Source of the DNA: Pleodorina starrii
Taxonomy: Eukaryota; Chlorophyta; Chlorophyceae; Chlamydomonadales; Volvocaceae
Assembly: GCA_030267565.1 (NCBI GenBank)
Contig: BRXU01000007.1
Coordinates: 682,001 to 746,000 of the forward strand
Length of the DNA stretch: 64,000 bases
Reading direction: 5' to 3'
Shown: positions 1-11,832 of the stretch, in pieces
How the letters are laid out: each line of letters begins with the position of its first letter
How positions within the stretch are numbered: the first letter of the stretch is position 1
Notes under the pieces: model-generated
What the model was told of the DNA's origin: nothing
The model's input: the letters and a program-made list of their open reading frames with translations, nothing else
The model's database searches: none
Made by a program: the position numbers and the translations under genes

Positions 1-3000
1 TCGACCAGCGTTTCCCCGCAGGCATCGCCGGAGCCTTCCGACCGGCATACGCGAACGTCGCGCTGCATTGCCAAGGGGAGGATGGGACGGGAGACATGGG
101 GGAGTTCATGGACTTGAGGGCGGCGCCTGGCAGAGGACAGCATTTCTGCAGGTTCCGGTAAGCGCAGGACAACCTCCGCGCAAGCCACGGGTGGGTCGTG
201 AGCACATCCCTTCGTGCCAACGCGCTTAACATAGGAGCACATGGCCCCTCGAACAAACAAGGGCCGCCCGAATTTCTCACCGCTGAAGAGCTCTGCGGCT
301 GCGGCAAAGGCACCTGTTCCACAGGCGCACATACCACAGCAGCGACGGTGGCTTCCACCGTGACCGGTCCCGCTCCGGCACTGACCACTGCAGCATCCGT
401 TATGCTGCGGGCGCCCACGGCCGTCGCCAGTGGTCCGCCCACGGCAGCGCCGCTGGCTGGCGCTGAGTTTGAGCGCGTCTGCTTGGCCCGCGGAGGTACT
501 GGGGGCGGGTACCCAGTGCGGGGCGCCGCTGCGGCGGTGGCGCGGCTCTCCGCTGCGCTGCTCCGCATAACCTCGCGCCGCCGTTCAGCTGCGTCCCGAA
601 GCAGCTGAGCCACGGCGTCGTGGCCCTTCCTCCGAGCGAGGTCGTATGCCGTACGACCTGCCGTGTAGAGAATAGGAGCATGCGGCTTTGCTCAATACTG
701 CCCAGTGAACCGGTCTATTCGGAATTTGAAGGCAAGGGTCCAAACGGGGTCCTGGGCGACCCGCACAAAGTCCCGACCCCTCTTTTTGGCGAGGGCCTTA
801 ACTGGGTACGGCGTTGTCTTTCAGTCCGTTCGTGTTGTTTCGCTCTGAACGCTCACCGGTGGCGTCGCGGACCCCAACGAAGGCCCCGTGGTGGAGCAAC
901 AGCTGCGCAACGCCGAACGAGCCGGCCAGTGCGGCGTAGTGCAGGGCGGTCCGGCCCCCCGCAGCGGCGTCGGTGCTGGTGAAAGCGCCGGCCAGAGCGC
1001 CGCGCACGCCATGGGGCATGCCTTGCTGCTGCTGGGCGCTCTCCACGGCGTGTACATCGACGCCATGCTTCTGCAGCGGGGCGACGGGGCACAACAGCGG
1101 CATTAGTGGAGACAAGCTTCAGATGTGGACAGCGGACAGAACAGACATTCCGCGGGGGGGGGGGGGGTCGTGGGGCCGGAGGGCAGGCACACGCCGACTT
1201 CGTAGCCTAGCCACTAGACCCTCCCAGAGTAAGGTTGGCAAGCCCATGGTGGTTTGCGTAGCCGACGGATACTTGTCACCAAAGTCAAAGGTGCCACTGC
1301 TACCACAACGCACGACGGATAGACCGGCTTAGATGAGCTGTAATGCTTTCAAATGCTTTCCCTGCACCGCATCCTAGACTCACCACCAGATGCGCGACTC
1401 GAGCCATGTTGCCCAGCTGTGCCGCCTGGATGAGGGCCTTGACGCGGCCCTCGGGAGTCGTCAGGTCGTGGGCGGACGACAAACTATCCGAGTGGCCTGG
1501 GTACATTCAGCCAAGGGCACAGGGAGGAACATTTAGAGGAAGCAAGGCGCGATGGCAAGCAGGGCCGCATTGGGCTCTACCCGGTCGTGTTGCTGCACAG
1601 GAGTGGGCAGAAGCCCGGGTGACACGCTTCGCACAGGCCGCCGGTGTTGGTTTGCACCCATGTGAGCCTTTGGGGATAACCCTCGGCCCCAAAACAATGC
1701 AGCCTTCCAATAACCCTCGGCCCTCACCTGCACGGACGGGCGTCGCCGCCGGGTCCTGGCCTCCCCCCTGCCCTTCCACACCCGAATTAAAGCGCACGAT
1801 GGCAGTGAAGTTACTCTCGCTGCAGATGGAGCTGCCGCGCCTGTGATGGCGCAACACGCGGCCACCGCCGCCAGGCGGCGGTGTTCCCGCACCCGCCACA
1901 TGCGCAACGGCTACATTAGACGCCCGCTCCTGCGCTGCCAACCCCGCCGACGTCGGCCCCGTTGTTTCCGATGCGAATACGGAGGGCTGCGGCACGAGAA
2001 TCTCGTGTAGCTGCCGCAGGCTGTACTGCGCTGCCAGCTGCATCCGCTGATACTCGCTCGGCGACATGATGTGCAGCGCCTCTCCTTTGGCTAGCAGCTG
2101 CCGCAAGCCCTCAGCAGCGGTCGCCGCCGCCGTCGGCGCCACGGGCTTGCTTGGCGTGCAGCCTGCGCCAGCTTTGGGGCCGCTGCTGCTGCCGCCAGGG
2201 ACGCCGACGACGCCATTGAAGGCGGCCGCAGCCAGACCACCGCCGCTGCTTGCGGCATGGCGGCCGAGCCCCGGGTAGTAAACGCCGTGGGTGGAGATGA
2301 TGTGGTATGCAAGTGGGCCGTCGTGCTGCTCGGCCGCCGCCATGACCGACGCAAAGTGCTTCACGGGGATGACCGCGAGTGGGAGGCCTTTGTCCAAGCA
2401 CTTGCGCACCACGGCGGCCGTGGTGGCCGCAACCGACGGAGTTGAATGCATGGCCAGAGGCGGCGGCAAGTCCGTTGGCCCCGATGCCGTTGGCATCTCG
2501 AGAGGCGGCGGCAGACCTGGCAGCGGCAGCGGCACGTAGCCCTCGTAAGTTGGCCGGACCCCTTCGCCGGTGCCGCTGCCACCCACCTGGGCTGCGGGGG
2601 TGTGCGGCGTGGTCGCGCTGTTGCTTGCCGCGGCGACCGCAGCCCAGCCGCTACTCAGGAGGGCATGGCAGTCGAGGCCGCTGGTCCCGCTACTGCGGAT
2701 GCTGCTGCCGGACTGGGCTCGCGACCGCGGCAGCAATGTCCGCTGTGCTGCAGACTGGACGGCTTTCAGGTAGTCAGGCGTGAATGCCTCGTCGCCGTTG
2801 CGGCCTCCCGACCGGACGACAACGTCGACGCCCCTGCTATCAGCTGCGGCCTCTACTTCGCTGTCTTCGGCCCGGTTGGTGGACCGGCTATCGTGCATGC
2901 TGAGGCGCATCGAGGAGCTTGCGGTGTCGACCGGCCTCAGCGCTCCGGATCGGCCGCTGCTGCGGTCGCCTTTCAACGCGGAAGCGGAGCCATTAGCCTT

Positions 3001-5037
3001 AGCAGGCAGGTCCTCCTGTGTTACGGGTACGGGTGCGCAATACGGCGCTGTCGAACGGCGCACCAACATGTTTTGGGTGGCCCCCCACTCAGCCGCGGAA
3101 ACGTGGGCTAACGGCTTTGATTCAAGGGTCTCACACCGGTAAGCGTTCAATTCTGCCCGAAATGTGCGCTGGGTGTTGAGCGGCCGGCTACTTGTTTCCC
3201 CGCCAGTTTACCTGCCAGACGAGCACCTGCGACGCCGTGACGCCGTTGGCCCTGCATCCCACCGCCAGGGAGGGTTGCCGCTGCTGGCTTGTGCATTCCC
3301 CCGCGGATGCCGCGACGCTGGGCTGTGGCTCGCCAGACGGCAGCAGCGAGAAGAAGCTGTCCGTCCCGGGCATCGAGCTGACAGCCTCCAGCGTGCCAGC
3401 AGCCGCCCCCGGTCGGCAGTTTGGCCGGTCGCGCACGAGCTCTTTGGCGCTTGTGGTCCTGTACGGCGACGGCGCCGTTGGCCAGTCAATCGATCGCGTC
3501 GCCGGCGCCCTACCATACAGCTCGTTGTACGACACGAAGTCAGATGCGTTGGTCGCGGCGCCTTCGAACGGCGACGTGCGGTGGCCGGCGCCACAGCTGC
3601 TTGCAGCCGGTGAGCGGTAGTAGTCCTGCAGGTCCACCATCTCTGGGGACTGGTGCGGCTGCCGGCGTGTCCTCCCGTTGCCCCCTGCCAACTGTGGTTC
3701 GGACATATCAAAAGTTCCGCTGGCTTCGGTAAACGCGGAAGCCCGGGCTCGGCGCGCCCTTCCATCGGGACTTGCTGCCAATGTTGCAATGGCCACAGCA
3801 CTCTTGTACGGGCTATCCGGTGCAGCATCCGTGGTGGGAGCCATCCCCATTCCTGCTGCTGTGGCTGCCTCTCCCTGGAGCTCAGCGGCACGGTCGCAAT
3901 CGGTAAGGCCAGCGCCCTGGTGCTGTTGAAGGCGCGAGATGTCTCCACCTTGCTGATTGCCGGCGCCGTGAGTACCCGCACCGGAGCAGTCGCAGCCCGT
4001 CGATGACGTGTCTTTGCCAGGCGCAGAGCCCCGCTCGCCATCCAGCGTGGCAATACCCGACCCTTCCGCTCCATCAAGGCGCGGCCCTGGCTGGCCACCG
4101 GCTTTCCGAAGGACAGCATCGCGGATCTGGATGAACTGCTGGTAGAGCTGGTCTGGGGGAAGCGCCTGTACGCCGGGAGATGCGGGGGGTCAGGACAGAT
4201 GGGCGTTTTGTGCCCTCAAGCGAACCAAATTGCCAACTCTCGGGAGACTTCACTGTCGACGACAAAGATTGTGTATGCATGAACATGAGCTCGACCAGGT
4301 TCCGCACGCCCTCAAAACTGTGCCCGCGGTTGTCGTAGATACCGGTTACACGTAAAGGACTAGTACCGATCACCGTCCCAGCGAGGGCGTCTGGAGCATC
4401 TCATCGGATCTTGCCAGTGATCGCATCGCACGGGCATGGCAAGGCCATGGGCGCAGCCCAACAGGGGAGCAGCCGCCGAATCATGCAACACCCTGCAACG
4501 AGTTTAACTGCGCCTACCCGAAAAAGTCTTACACAAACGTGTTATTAGCACGCGCCGCCTTACCTCGTACCCTCCGGTGGTAACCTTAGGCTGGAAGGTC
4601 TCGAACGCACCCGCTGCCCAGCTGGAGCGCCGTCGCTCTTGCGGCGTCGGCACTCCGCAGGGGCCCACCGCGCCTGACATGCGGCTTTCGGCTTCGTCCT
4701 CCTCGGCCCCCGAGTCCACAGATCCTTCTGACTCAAAGCCGGGGACGTTCTGGATGTTAACCTGGAGACGTCGGCTGTACCCTGCTAGCCTCAAGGCGGC
4801 TGGTGGCGGGGCACTGGATCGCCGCTCATGAAATACATGCCCACAGCCATGCGCCTCCAAGTTGAACGGTTGACAGACTGGATTGTGCATCCGATCGTCC
4901 ATCATGCCATGGGCCGTTCCTGTGGCCGAGGGCTGCTGTGCAGCGATGTGGTGCTCCGCAGCGGTCATCGGTGACGGCGATTCTTTGACCGTTGATAAAC
5001 GCGTTGCAGGCCATACAGAACGAACATTACTGCTCAT
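1..5037 (-). CDS. Ankyrin-repeat protein, 3' end beyond the window
   Basis: Six exons read on the minus strand: 4564-5037, 3212-4165, 1728-3168, 1384-1496, 857-1070 and 1-658, the last open to the window edge (about 1,285 codons so far). All junctions are GT-AG with matching phases; the intron 3169-3211 is only 43 nt if the donor at 3211 is used, and a donor 18 nt further upstream also keeps frame. The start is the ATG at 5035-5037, the first ATG of the open frame. Residues 1 to about 955 are low-complexity (Ser, Ala, Gly, Pro) with no fold I recognise. Ankyrin repeats follow from about residue 970: ALIQAAQLGNMARVAHLV, then GRTALHYAALAGSFGVAQLL, then GRTAYDLARRKGHDAVAQLL, each interrupted by or next to an intron. 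Ankyrin repeats mediate protein binding; the partner is unknown. The last visible exon returns to Ala/Pro/Ser-rich sequence. Confidence 0.8.
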
Positions 5038-6603
5038 GGCACCTAACCCCGGCACGTTAATGATAATGAATTGTGTTGAAACAAGAAAGGGAGCTGGCAC
5101 CAGCTGCTGACCGCGGATAACCAGAAGCTGAGACTCTCTCCAGGCTACGGTAATAAATTTGGTTCTGAATCAGGAAAGGCTTTTCTTGCAAGACTAATCA
5201 TCGGCGTCCTCTCACGCGTAAAAGCGTCCTGGAACTCAGGTACATTTTGAAAATCATCGGGGCGCAAGGAGCTCCTGATGCAACGTAATAGGACCGGCTG
5301 CAGTTGGGTGGCCCGACTAGGTGTGACGTTCCTCGCTATTGGCCTGGCTGGACAGGTCCCAGGCGATGAACGCCGGGAGTGGCAACCCGCTGTTGCAATG
5401 CCGCCGTTGCCTACGATTTCCTTTGGTCACAAGTGCTAGACTGGGGTTCTAATTGATATTGTCGCCAAAGGCAGCCTGGTCTAAACAGTCATCTTATCCA
5501 GAATCCAGGTATTTTTTGAACAAAAAGTTATTGAATGTTCTAGTAAGTAATACACCGTCCATATCCTTGCAAACTGGCAAAATAAGAAGTGCACTGTGCA
5601 CAAACAAGAAATCATTCGGCTGCCAAACCGACGTTACGGCATCAACGGTTTGTCGTGCGATTCCAGCAGGATTCGTGGATTCCACATTCCAGCGTGGCCC
5701 CTGCCCCCTGGCCCAGCGCAAACTTCTAGTACATGCGGATGGATATATAAAATTTTACGACTGTGACTATTTCGTTTGACACCCCAGATTATTCTTGTGC
5801 GCTCACATCGTCACATGCCTGGCCGTTCCCGCCTCCGTTCCCGTCCGTTCCTAACGGGGCTTAGAGGCGAAGCGCGAAGATGCGTAATTAAGTAACTGTA
5901 ACTAATATAAACTGTGACTTATATAAACTGTAATTAATTAACTGAAGGTGCGAAGGCAGTGCCTGCGGCGCGACCGGGAAGTGAGGGTTGGCGCTTTCGG
6001 GATGGTCCGAGCAGTTGCTAACTTGTCCTGCCACGCCAACGCGCGCCCCAGCAACCTCAACAAGGTGCAGCTTTAACTCCCAGTCGTGTGAGTACTGTTA
6101 CTACGGTACAGCTCACAAGCAGGCCCATAACGACAGCACTACCAGATGCAGATGCCCTTGGCGGGTTGTCTCTCTTGAACATCTGGCTCAGAGCCCTGTA
6201 TCACCTTCATCCGGTCTCACTGTGAGACTGTTACCGTCGCCGAAGCGTCCTGCTCAACACTCTTCAGCCTAAGTAGTGCATGCGTCGATGACATAGTTTT
6301 TTTTGGAAAATATTTCAGATCATAGATGAGGTCCATACGGCTTTACGTTGCCTGTTAGTGACACAAGTAGTTGCCTCAAGAGGCATGGGAAGCTTCAGGG
6401 AACACAGTGGGGTTTGTACGTGATGCGTCGTAATATTATGCCTTACACAAGCGCTGCGCCGTTACGCATAAACTTCCCATGTAATGCGTATAGGTACACA
6501 TGATATACCTAAATGGTATGCCCGCTTGCTTACTTCCCAACCTACGTTAGTGATTACGTTAATGTCTCACTGAACTCTGCGAGCCGCGCGCACACGCCTG
6601 GGC
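5038..6603. other. Intergenic region between divergent genes
   Basis: This stretch separates the minus-strand ankyrin gene from the plus-strand BTB gene and should hold both promoters and 5' UTRs. It is more AT-rich than its surroundings. A short block at 5886-5943 repeats TAATTAAGTAACTGTAAC-like and ATATAAACTGT-like units. Part of it, TGTAATTAATTAACT (5929-5943), recurs in an intron of the RqcH gene. A TATATAAAA string lies at about 5745. An open frame at 5453-5779 has no coding character I trust. Confidence 0.5.
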
Positions 6604-8229
6604 ATGTTCTTAGAGGGCCGCTTACGCGTAAAGCAGCTACGTGGTATTGTTACGCGACCTACGCACGGCGGGCATGGTTTCCAAACTCTTGTAGTCGGTG
6701 ACCAGTTTCGACCGCTTAGCGGCACCACGTCTCATGGCAGCTTTCAGTTGGAGGAGCCTCTTAAATTGTACGAGTCGGCGCCATGCCAGGCGGCCGAAGG
6801 TGGCAGCGGCCGTCGGAATTATGAACTCTCCGTCGCGTGGGAGCCTGCCTGGGACCCCTATAGCGCGTCAATTTTCTTCCGTGAAGGTTGCGCCCTTCTC
6901 AGATTGAACGGGAAGGGGAAGGTTTCGGTCGTGGCGGGAGCTCGCAACAGGTCCGGTGGAGACGACGGAGTCGGCACCGTCGCGAGCTTTGAGAGCGTGC
7001 GCGGCATCGTGTCGGACGGCGCGGGAGTTCTGTATGTAGCGGACGAATGCAGAATCCGCAAAGTGCAGTTGCCGGCGTCCTGGAAGGCGGGTGCGAGCAG
7101 TCGGGGGAGCAAATCGGAAGTCATCGTCTCCACCATCCTGGACACGCAGCGGACCCTGTGCGGCCTTGCCTTCGACAGCTGCAACGGCAAAACCAGTCTC
7201 GTGTACAGCAGCAAGAACGCCGTGTACCGTGTGCCGCTGACGTCCGCGGGCGCGGGCGTGCCCGCGCTGCTTGCAGGCCAGGGCCAGGTCTCCAAGGTCG
7301 GGCAGCCAAACGACCACGAAGAGCAAACGCCCTTTACCGAAATCTGGGGCATGGTGATGGACGGCGAAGGCAGCCTCTTCCTCGCTGACGTGCTCTACGA
7401 CCGCGGCGGGCCCTGCAGCTACCTGCGCAAGCTCACACCCGACGGCGCCGTCACCACCATCTCCAAACTCAGCTGCGTCTGCTTCCCCGCCAGCATCCTG
7501 CCGAACGGCTGCCTGGCGCTGTGCGCCGTCAAGAGCGTGGGAGGCAGTGACGAGGACCTCATCCTCGTCCAGCTCGGCCTAAAGCCGCCGGCCTACATGC
7601 TGCCACAGGCGGCGCCGCCGCGCCCCGCCGCGTCGGGCACGCTGCCCGGCGACCTGGGCGCCCTGCTCGACCGTCAGCCCGACGGTACCTCCGACCACAC
7701 CGTCGAAGTCGGCGGCCGCGCCTTCCACGTCCACCGCGGCATCCTGGCCGCGCGCTCCGAGTATTTTCGGCGCCAGTTCGAGAACGAGTTCAGCGACAGC
7801 CACACGGCGCGCAGCACGCTCAACGAGGCCGACCCAGATGCCTTTGGCTTGGTGCTCCGGCACCTGTACACAGGCAGCGTGGAGGTGCCGCCCGCCAAGG
7901 CGCAGGCGGTGGCGGAGCTGGCATCGCGGCTGCTGCTCGAGAAGCTCCGAGACCAGGCGGTGGCGGCGGTGCTTGCGGACGCGCGCGCCGAGACGGTTGT
8001 GGACGGGATGCTGTGGGCCGATGCGCAGGGCTTCGGCGGGCTGCTGGCCAGCCTCATGGCGTGGTACCTCGACAACCAGGCGGACGTCGTGCAGCGCGCC
8101 GGCGACAGCTTCAGCCGGCTGGAGGCGAACCCGGCGCTCATGAGGGAGCTGCTCGTGAGCTGCGCAATGAACGCGGGCAAGGCCGCAGCAGCGGCGGCGG
8201 CGGCGGCGAGCGGGGCCCGGCGCGGGTGA
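6604..8229 (+). CDS. NHL-like beta-propeller plus BTB/POZ domain protein
   Basis: A single open exon of 541 codons. Residues about 75-330 show propeller-type repeats, for example GIVSDGAGVLYVADECRIRK and WGMVMDGEGSLFLADV, resembling NHL repeats. A BTB/POZ domain starts near residue 360: DHTVEVGGRAFHVHRGILAA, then SEYFRRQFENEF and LVLRHLYTGSVEVP, followed by a BACK-like helical tail and an Ala run at the C terminus. BTB proteins commonly serve as substrate adaptors for CUL3 ubiquitin ligases; the propeller could be the substrate-binding part (inference). The absence of introns is unusual beside the intron-rich neighbours. The start is uncertain: the first ATG of the frame is used, but the first 30 or so residues look unlike the rest and an upstream non-coding or short coding exon is possible. 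Confidence 0.82.
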   Translation: MFLEGRLRVKQLRGIVTRPTHGGHGFQTLVVGDQFRPLSGTTSHGSFQLEEPLKLYESAPCQAAEGGSGRRNYELSVAWEPAWDPYSASIFFREGCALLRLNGKGKVSVVAGARNRSGGDDGVGTVASFESVRGIVSDGAGVLYVADECRIRKVQLPASWKAGASSRGSKSEVIVSTILDTQRTLCGLAFDSCNGKTSLVYSSKNAVYRVPLTSAGAGVPALLAGQGQVSKVGQPNDHEEQTPFTEIWGMVMDGEGSLFLADVLYDRGGPCSYLRKLTPDGAVTTISKLSCVCFPASILPNGCLALCAVKSVGGSDEDLILVQLGLKPPAYMLPQAAPPRPAASGTLPGDLGALLDRQPDGTSDHTVEVGGRAFHVHRGILAARSEYFRRQFENEFSDSHTARSTLNEADPDAFGLVLRHLYTGSVEVPPAKAQAVAELASRLLLEKLRDQAVAAVLADARAETVVDGMLWADAQGFGGLLASLMAWYLDNQADVVQRAGDSFSRLEANPALMRELLVSCAMNAGKAAAAAAAAASGARRG

Positions 8230-11189
8230 GGTGTAGATCGTGGGCAAGGCGGCGGATCCGCGGCGGCAAGCGGGCGGCGGGGGCAGCGGAGCGCAGGGTT
8301 TGAAGGGCGTGTGTGTGTATGTGTGAGGAGCGTCTTGGAGGAGTTTATATGCGCGGCCAGGCCGGTCCGATTGTCTCCCTCGGGGGTGGCTGGCGCGGCG
8401 AAGTGGACCTGTCCTGATGTATGTGCGTGTGGGTGCCATGAGGCGCGGCGTGGCGGCAGCGCCCTGGCTGCGCCTGACTGCTTGGCGGGCTTCGACGGGT
8501 CACTGGGTTACCGCTTCTGGGCAGGTTTGGGGGGGGGGGGGCAGGCGGGGTCAGTCTTTACGGGCATGTGCAGACGGTCGCGCGCGGGGGTTGAGGACGG
8601 TTGCAGCGTGCCGCACGTGAGCCCCATCTTTTTTCGCTTGTAGGCAGGTTCGTGTTCGGGGGCGACGATAGGAGCAGGAATCGTAGGGGACAGCAGGAAA
8701 GGACGCGCCAGCGTTGATTGTCGTATTTTGTGTGTTGTGGTTGTTGCAATGGGCTCCTGTAGACCCTGTTGAGGAAGGGTAGAGCCAGCGAGCGTTCTTT
8801 TTACGTGGCATGTGTTGATTTCGCAGAGCGCGGCGGCTGGCTGGCCGGTAGTCGGTAGAGCGTGTTATTCCTGGCGCAACGGCGGAGCGGCATTGCGCGA
8901 TGAACTGGAGCATGCGCATCTGCACAAGGGGGGTTTTCATTTTCGTATGGGGCGGCCGAGTGATGTGTGCACGGATGTGGGTGCGGGGTATCAGGCCGTT
9001 GTGTGACTGGATCCCGTTTGCGCGTTCTCTTTTTCCTCAAAAGTCATCCATTTCGACGAAGGCAACTGCAGGAGGTGACATGCTCTTGATTTTCCTCCCG
9101 CTCGGGACTGCTGGTACAGTATGCTTGTACCACGAACTGTGCTTTGCAGTACAATACTATTTATGGCATATGGGTGTCTCGGCGCGCGGCAAGGTGCGGT
9201 ATCAGCGAGGGTCCATGGATAGAGGCTGCCGAGGCTGTCAAATGCATTTACTTTTGTGGTCCCTTCGTGGACTTGAGCAAGCAGGGGGGGATGCGGCTTC
9301 TGAAGGTTGTGAACAGCGGCGTGTTTTAACCGCAGGCGGCGGTGGATGCAAGCATCCCGTCCCACAGGTGGGCGAGGATCAGACTCCTGCGTGCCAACCC
9401 AGGTGCCTTTGCAAGGCCCGAAACTACGGGACTGCATTGTGCGTGGCTGGGGTGATTGGGCGGCGACGGTTGCCGTTTCCGTTTGGTGGCGGTTTTGGGG
9501 GCGGTGTGAGGAGCACGGACGCAGTGAGAAGTGTTGGTCGGGGAGGACAAAACTGTTGCATGCATGCGGCATGAGCACCAGTGTTGTTGTTTGTCTGGCA
9601 ACCCAAACACTGGGCCGGTTTGCGCATCTTTCTGTGCTTTTACGTGCGTGGCTTGCCACCAACTTGAGTTTCGGCCGCGCGTGCGTGTGTGCGTGCGTGC
9701 GGGCTTTGCGAGGCGTTAACATGGACGGATCACTCAACACAATGAGCGCGGCAAGGTTTGGGGAGTTTAAAACGGCGGCGCTGCAAGCTTTGGGGAGTTT
9801 GAAACGCTTTGAACCCCCAGCGCATGGACCCTTAACATGACATGTGGGTTACCGCGGCTTGGCTTCCAACGCCTCGACTCTATATGTGGGGTGTCACAAT
9901 CCAGGACTGGTCCACACTAGTATGATCGTCGTGATTTCAGCACCTTGTCTAGTGTTTTCTGGTGGAACTCGTTTGGGGGGATGTTTCAGGGAGATCCAGC
10001 TGCGGGGATCTGCGGGTTTGTTTGGGTTGGCGGAAAGCCGCAATCGTACTATCGGATGTTGAGACGGCCTAGGCCTGCTGGAATGCGGTACGCGATGCGT
10101 GGTTTGACCCCACGGTTGAGGGGGTGGGGGTGGTGGGGGCTGGGCAGGGGCGCTCCCATGTTGCGAGGTCTGGCCCAGTGTGCGCCGAGTCACATGCATC
10201 GGAGGCCGTGATGCGGTGATGGCGAGGCTCCGGAGCACGATGCGGGCTGCATACCTGGGTGGGCAGCTTAGGGTGTTGCATAGGGCTTACGGTATCTCGA
10301 GCAGGAACGTCTTCCGTGCTGCTACCTGTGCTACCCGTGCTACCCGTGCTGAACACCGCCTCTTGATGTCTGGTCTTCGATGACCGGTATGCGGAGCGCG
10401 GGCGGTTTGCTAGTCGTCGCGGGGGCAACTACCGAAGCTGGGCTAACGCCGTCAGCGTGCAACGACATGCTGGTTGCAGGAGTGTGGCATGTTCCGGGCC
10501 CCTACTTTACCGTTTACGGGCTCCGGCCTATACGTGGATAACCCACGTTTCGATGTGTTGAGGGCTATCCACGGACGGCTGGAGCCCCAGAACGGTAAAT
10601 ACGTGCGGAAGCAAGTGGGATCGTTACGTCTACAAAAGAGAAGTTGAGCCCAACCAAAGCGGCTGCGGCAGTCATACAAACCGAGCGGTTGGAGCATGAC
10701 GGATTCGTTGCCAGCGAATACCGGTAGCTGAGACGAGAGGAGTCGGTGAGGGGGGCGGCGAAAAGAGCCTGGTGCTCGCTGCGAGAGAGGAGAGGGGCTT
10801 CTGAGGCCGCCGTGCTGGAAATGCGCTGTGTGTGCAGGAGAGCCCCTCCCCCACCCGGTCCCTGTGGTCCGACTCACCTTGGTCACCTTCGAAGGTCCAG
10901 AAATGGGCGCTTTACACGTCGTGATGTGCTATGTACGGTGTGGACATACAGCAATGGGCGCCTCGAACCACTGTGCCGATCAATCAACATACTGGAGAAG
11001 TGGACCCCGGGACTCGCACTGTGGCGGGTCCCATGGGACCGAACCCAGTGTCCACGGGAAACGGAGCGGCATAGGCTTTGCATGCGGCATGCTCGTGGGG
11101 GGTGGGGCCGTGAGGCCCTTTGCGCCCCTCCCGCCACAAGACTCCCTACGCGCCGCAAGACCCTCATTGTCAAACACGCATCCTGTACA
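8230..11189. other. Gene-free stretch after the BTB gene
   Basis: No exon I can support on either strand. The first part is presumably the BTB 3' UTR, with GT-rich strings and a G13 run at about 8529-8541. No TGTAA polyadenylation motif was found close to the stop codon. A trinucleotide-like tandem (CTACCCGTG units) lies at about 10320-10350. Open frames here are scattered over all frames and have no recognisable domains. Confidence 0.5.
10505..10600. other. Imperfect stem-loop, possible small-RNA precursor
   Basis: The left arm contains TTTACCGTT, GGGCTCC and CGTGGATA in order; the right arm contains the complements TATCCACG, GGAGCCC and AACGGTAAA in reverse order. The result is a roughly 40-bp imperfect stem with small internal loops and a terminal loop of about 20 nt. 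Volvocine algae make miRNAs from such hairpins, but expression cannot be judged here. Confidence 0.35.
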
Positions 11190-11801
11190 CAGTCCCACTT
11201 CAATAAGTCCGCATTCATTTGCCACTCAGCAGTTCAGACTGACCGCAGCCGGGAGAACTGTGGCAGTCGGATCTGATTCTCAACCTTCTCCGCAATGCTG
11301 TTGAACAGCCGCATATGCACCTTTGACTTGTACTCTTTCGCGGCCGCCTTCAGCATCTTCCCCTCAACCTCCAATTCCCCCGACGTGTTGTACTTCAGCC
11401 ACAAGCACTGCGACAACCGGACACACCGGACAGGCGCGCGCGCCTGTCCGTCTTCAACAGAGTGCGGTAAGAGAAAACCCGCTCGCAGTTGACGGACGTG
11501 GGCTTGATCATAATGCAAAACAGCATCACCCTGAGGAACATGGGCGCGCGTGCCTGTCGTGTCCGGCTGTCGCAGTGCTTGTGGCTGAAGTACAACACGT
11601 CGGGGGAATTGGAGGTTGAGGGGAAGATGCTGAAGGCGGCCGCGAAAGAGTACAAGTCAAAGGTGCATATGCGGCTGTTCAACAGCATTGCGGAGAAGGT
11701 TGAGAATCAGATCCGACTGCCACAGTTCTCCCGGCTGCGGTCAGTCTGAAGCTCTGAACTGCTGAGTGGCAAATGAATGCGGACTAATTGAAGTGGGACT
11801 G
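11190..11801. mobile_element. Foldback / terminal-inverted-repeat element
   Basis: Two arms of about 250 nt, 11190-11445 and 11542-11801, are near-perfect inverted copies separated by a loop of about 96 nt. The outer ends read CAGTCCCACTTCAATAAGTC on the left and the complement on the right. The right arm carries an extra 9 nt (AGCTTCAGA) near its end. Both arms, read outward, encode the same peptide, including CLWLKYNTSGELEVEG and AKEYKSKVHMRLFNS, which suggests they were copied from coding DNA of a larger element. A second terminus-like AAGTGGGACTG occurs at 11822-11832, 20 nt beyond the right end. No clear target-site duplication is visible. No transposase domain could be recognised. Confidence 0.75.
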
Positions 11802-11832
11802 TCCGCAAAGGGAATGAATTTAAGTGGGACTG

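Noticed and set aside
4166..4373. Extra exon in the ankyrin gene encoding EGVRNLVELMFMH
   Set aside because: No acceptor gives a phase compatible with the upstream exon. A single intron 4166-4563 joins phase 0 to phase 0 cleanly.
5453..5779. 108-codon plus-strand open frame upstream of the BTB gene
   Set aside because: AT-rich composition, no domain, no splice context and no relative in the window.
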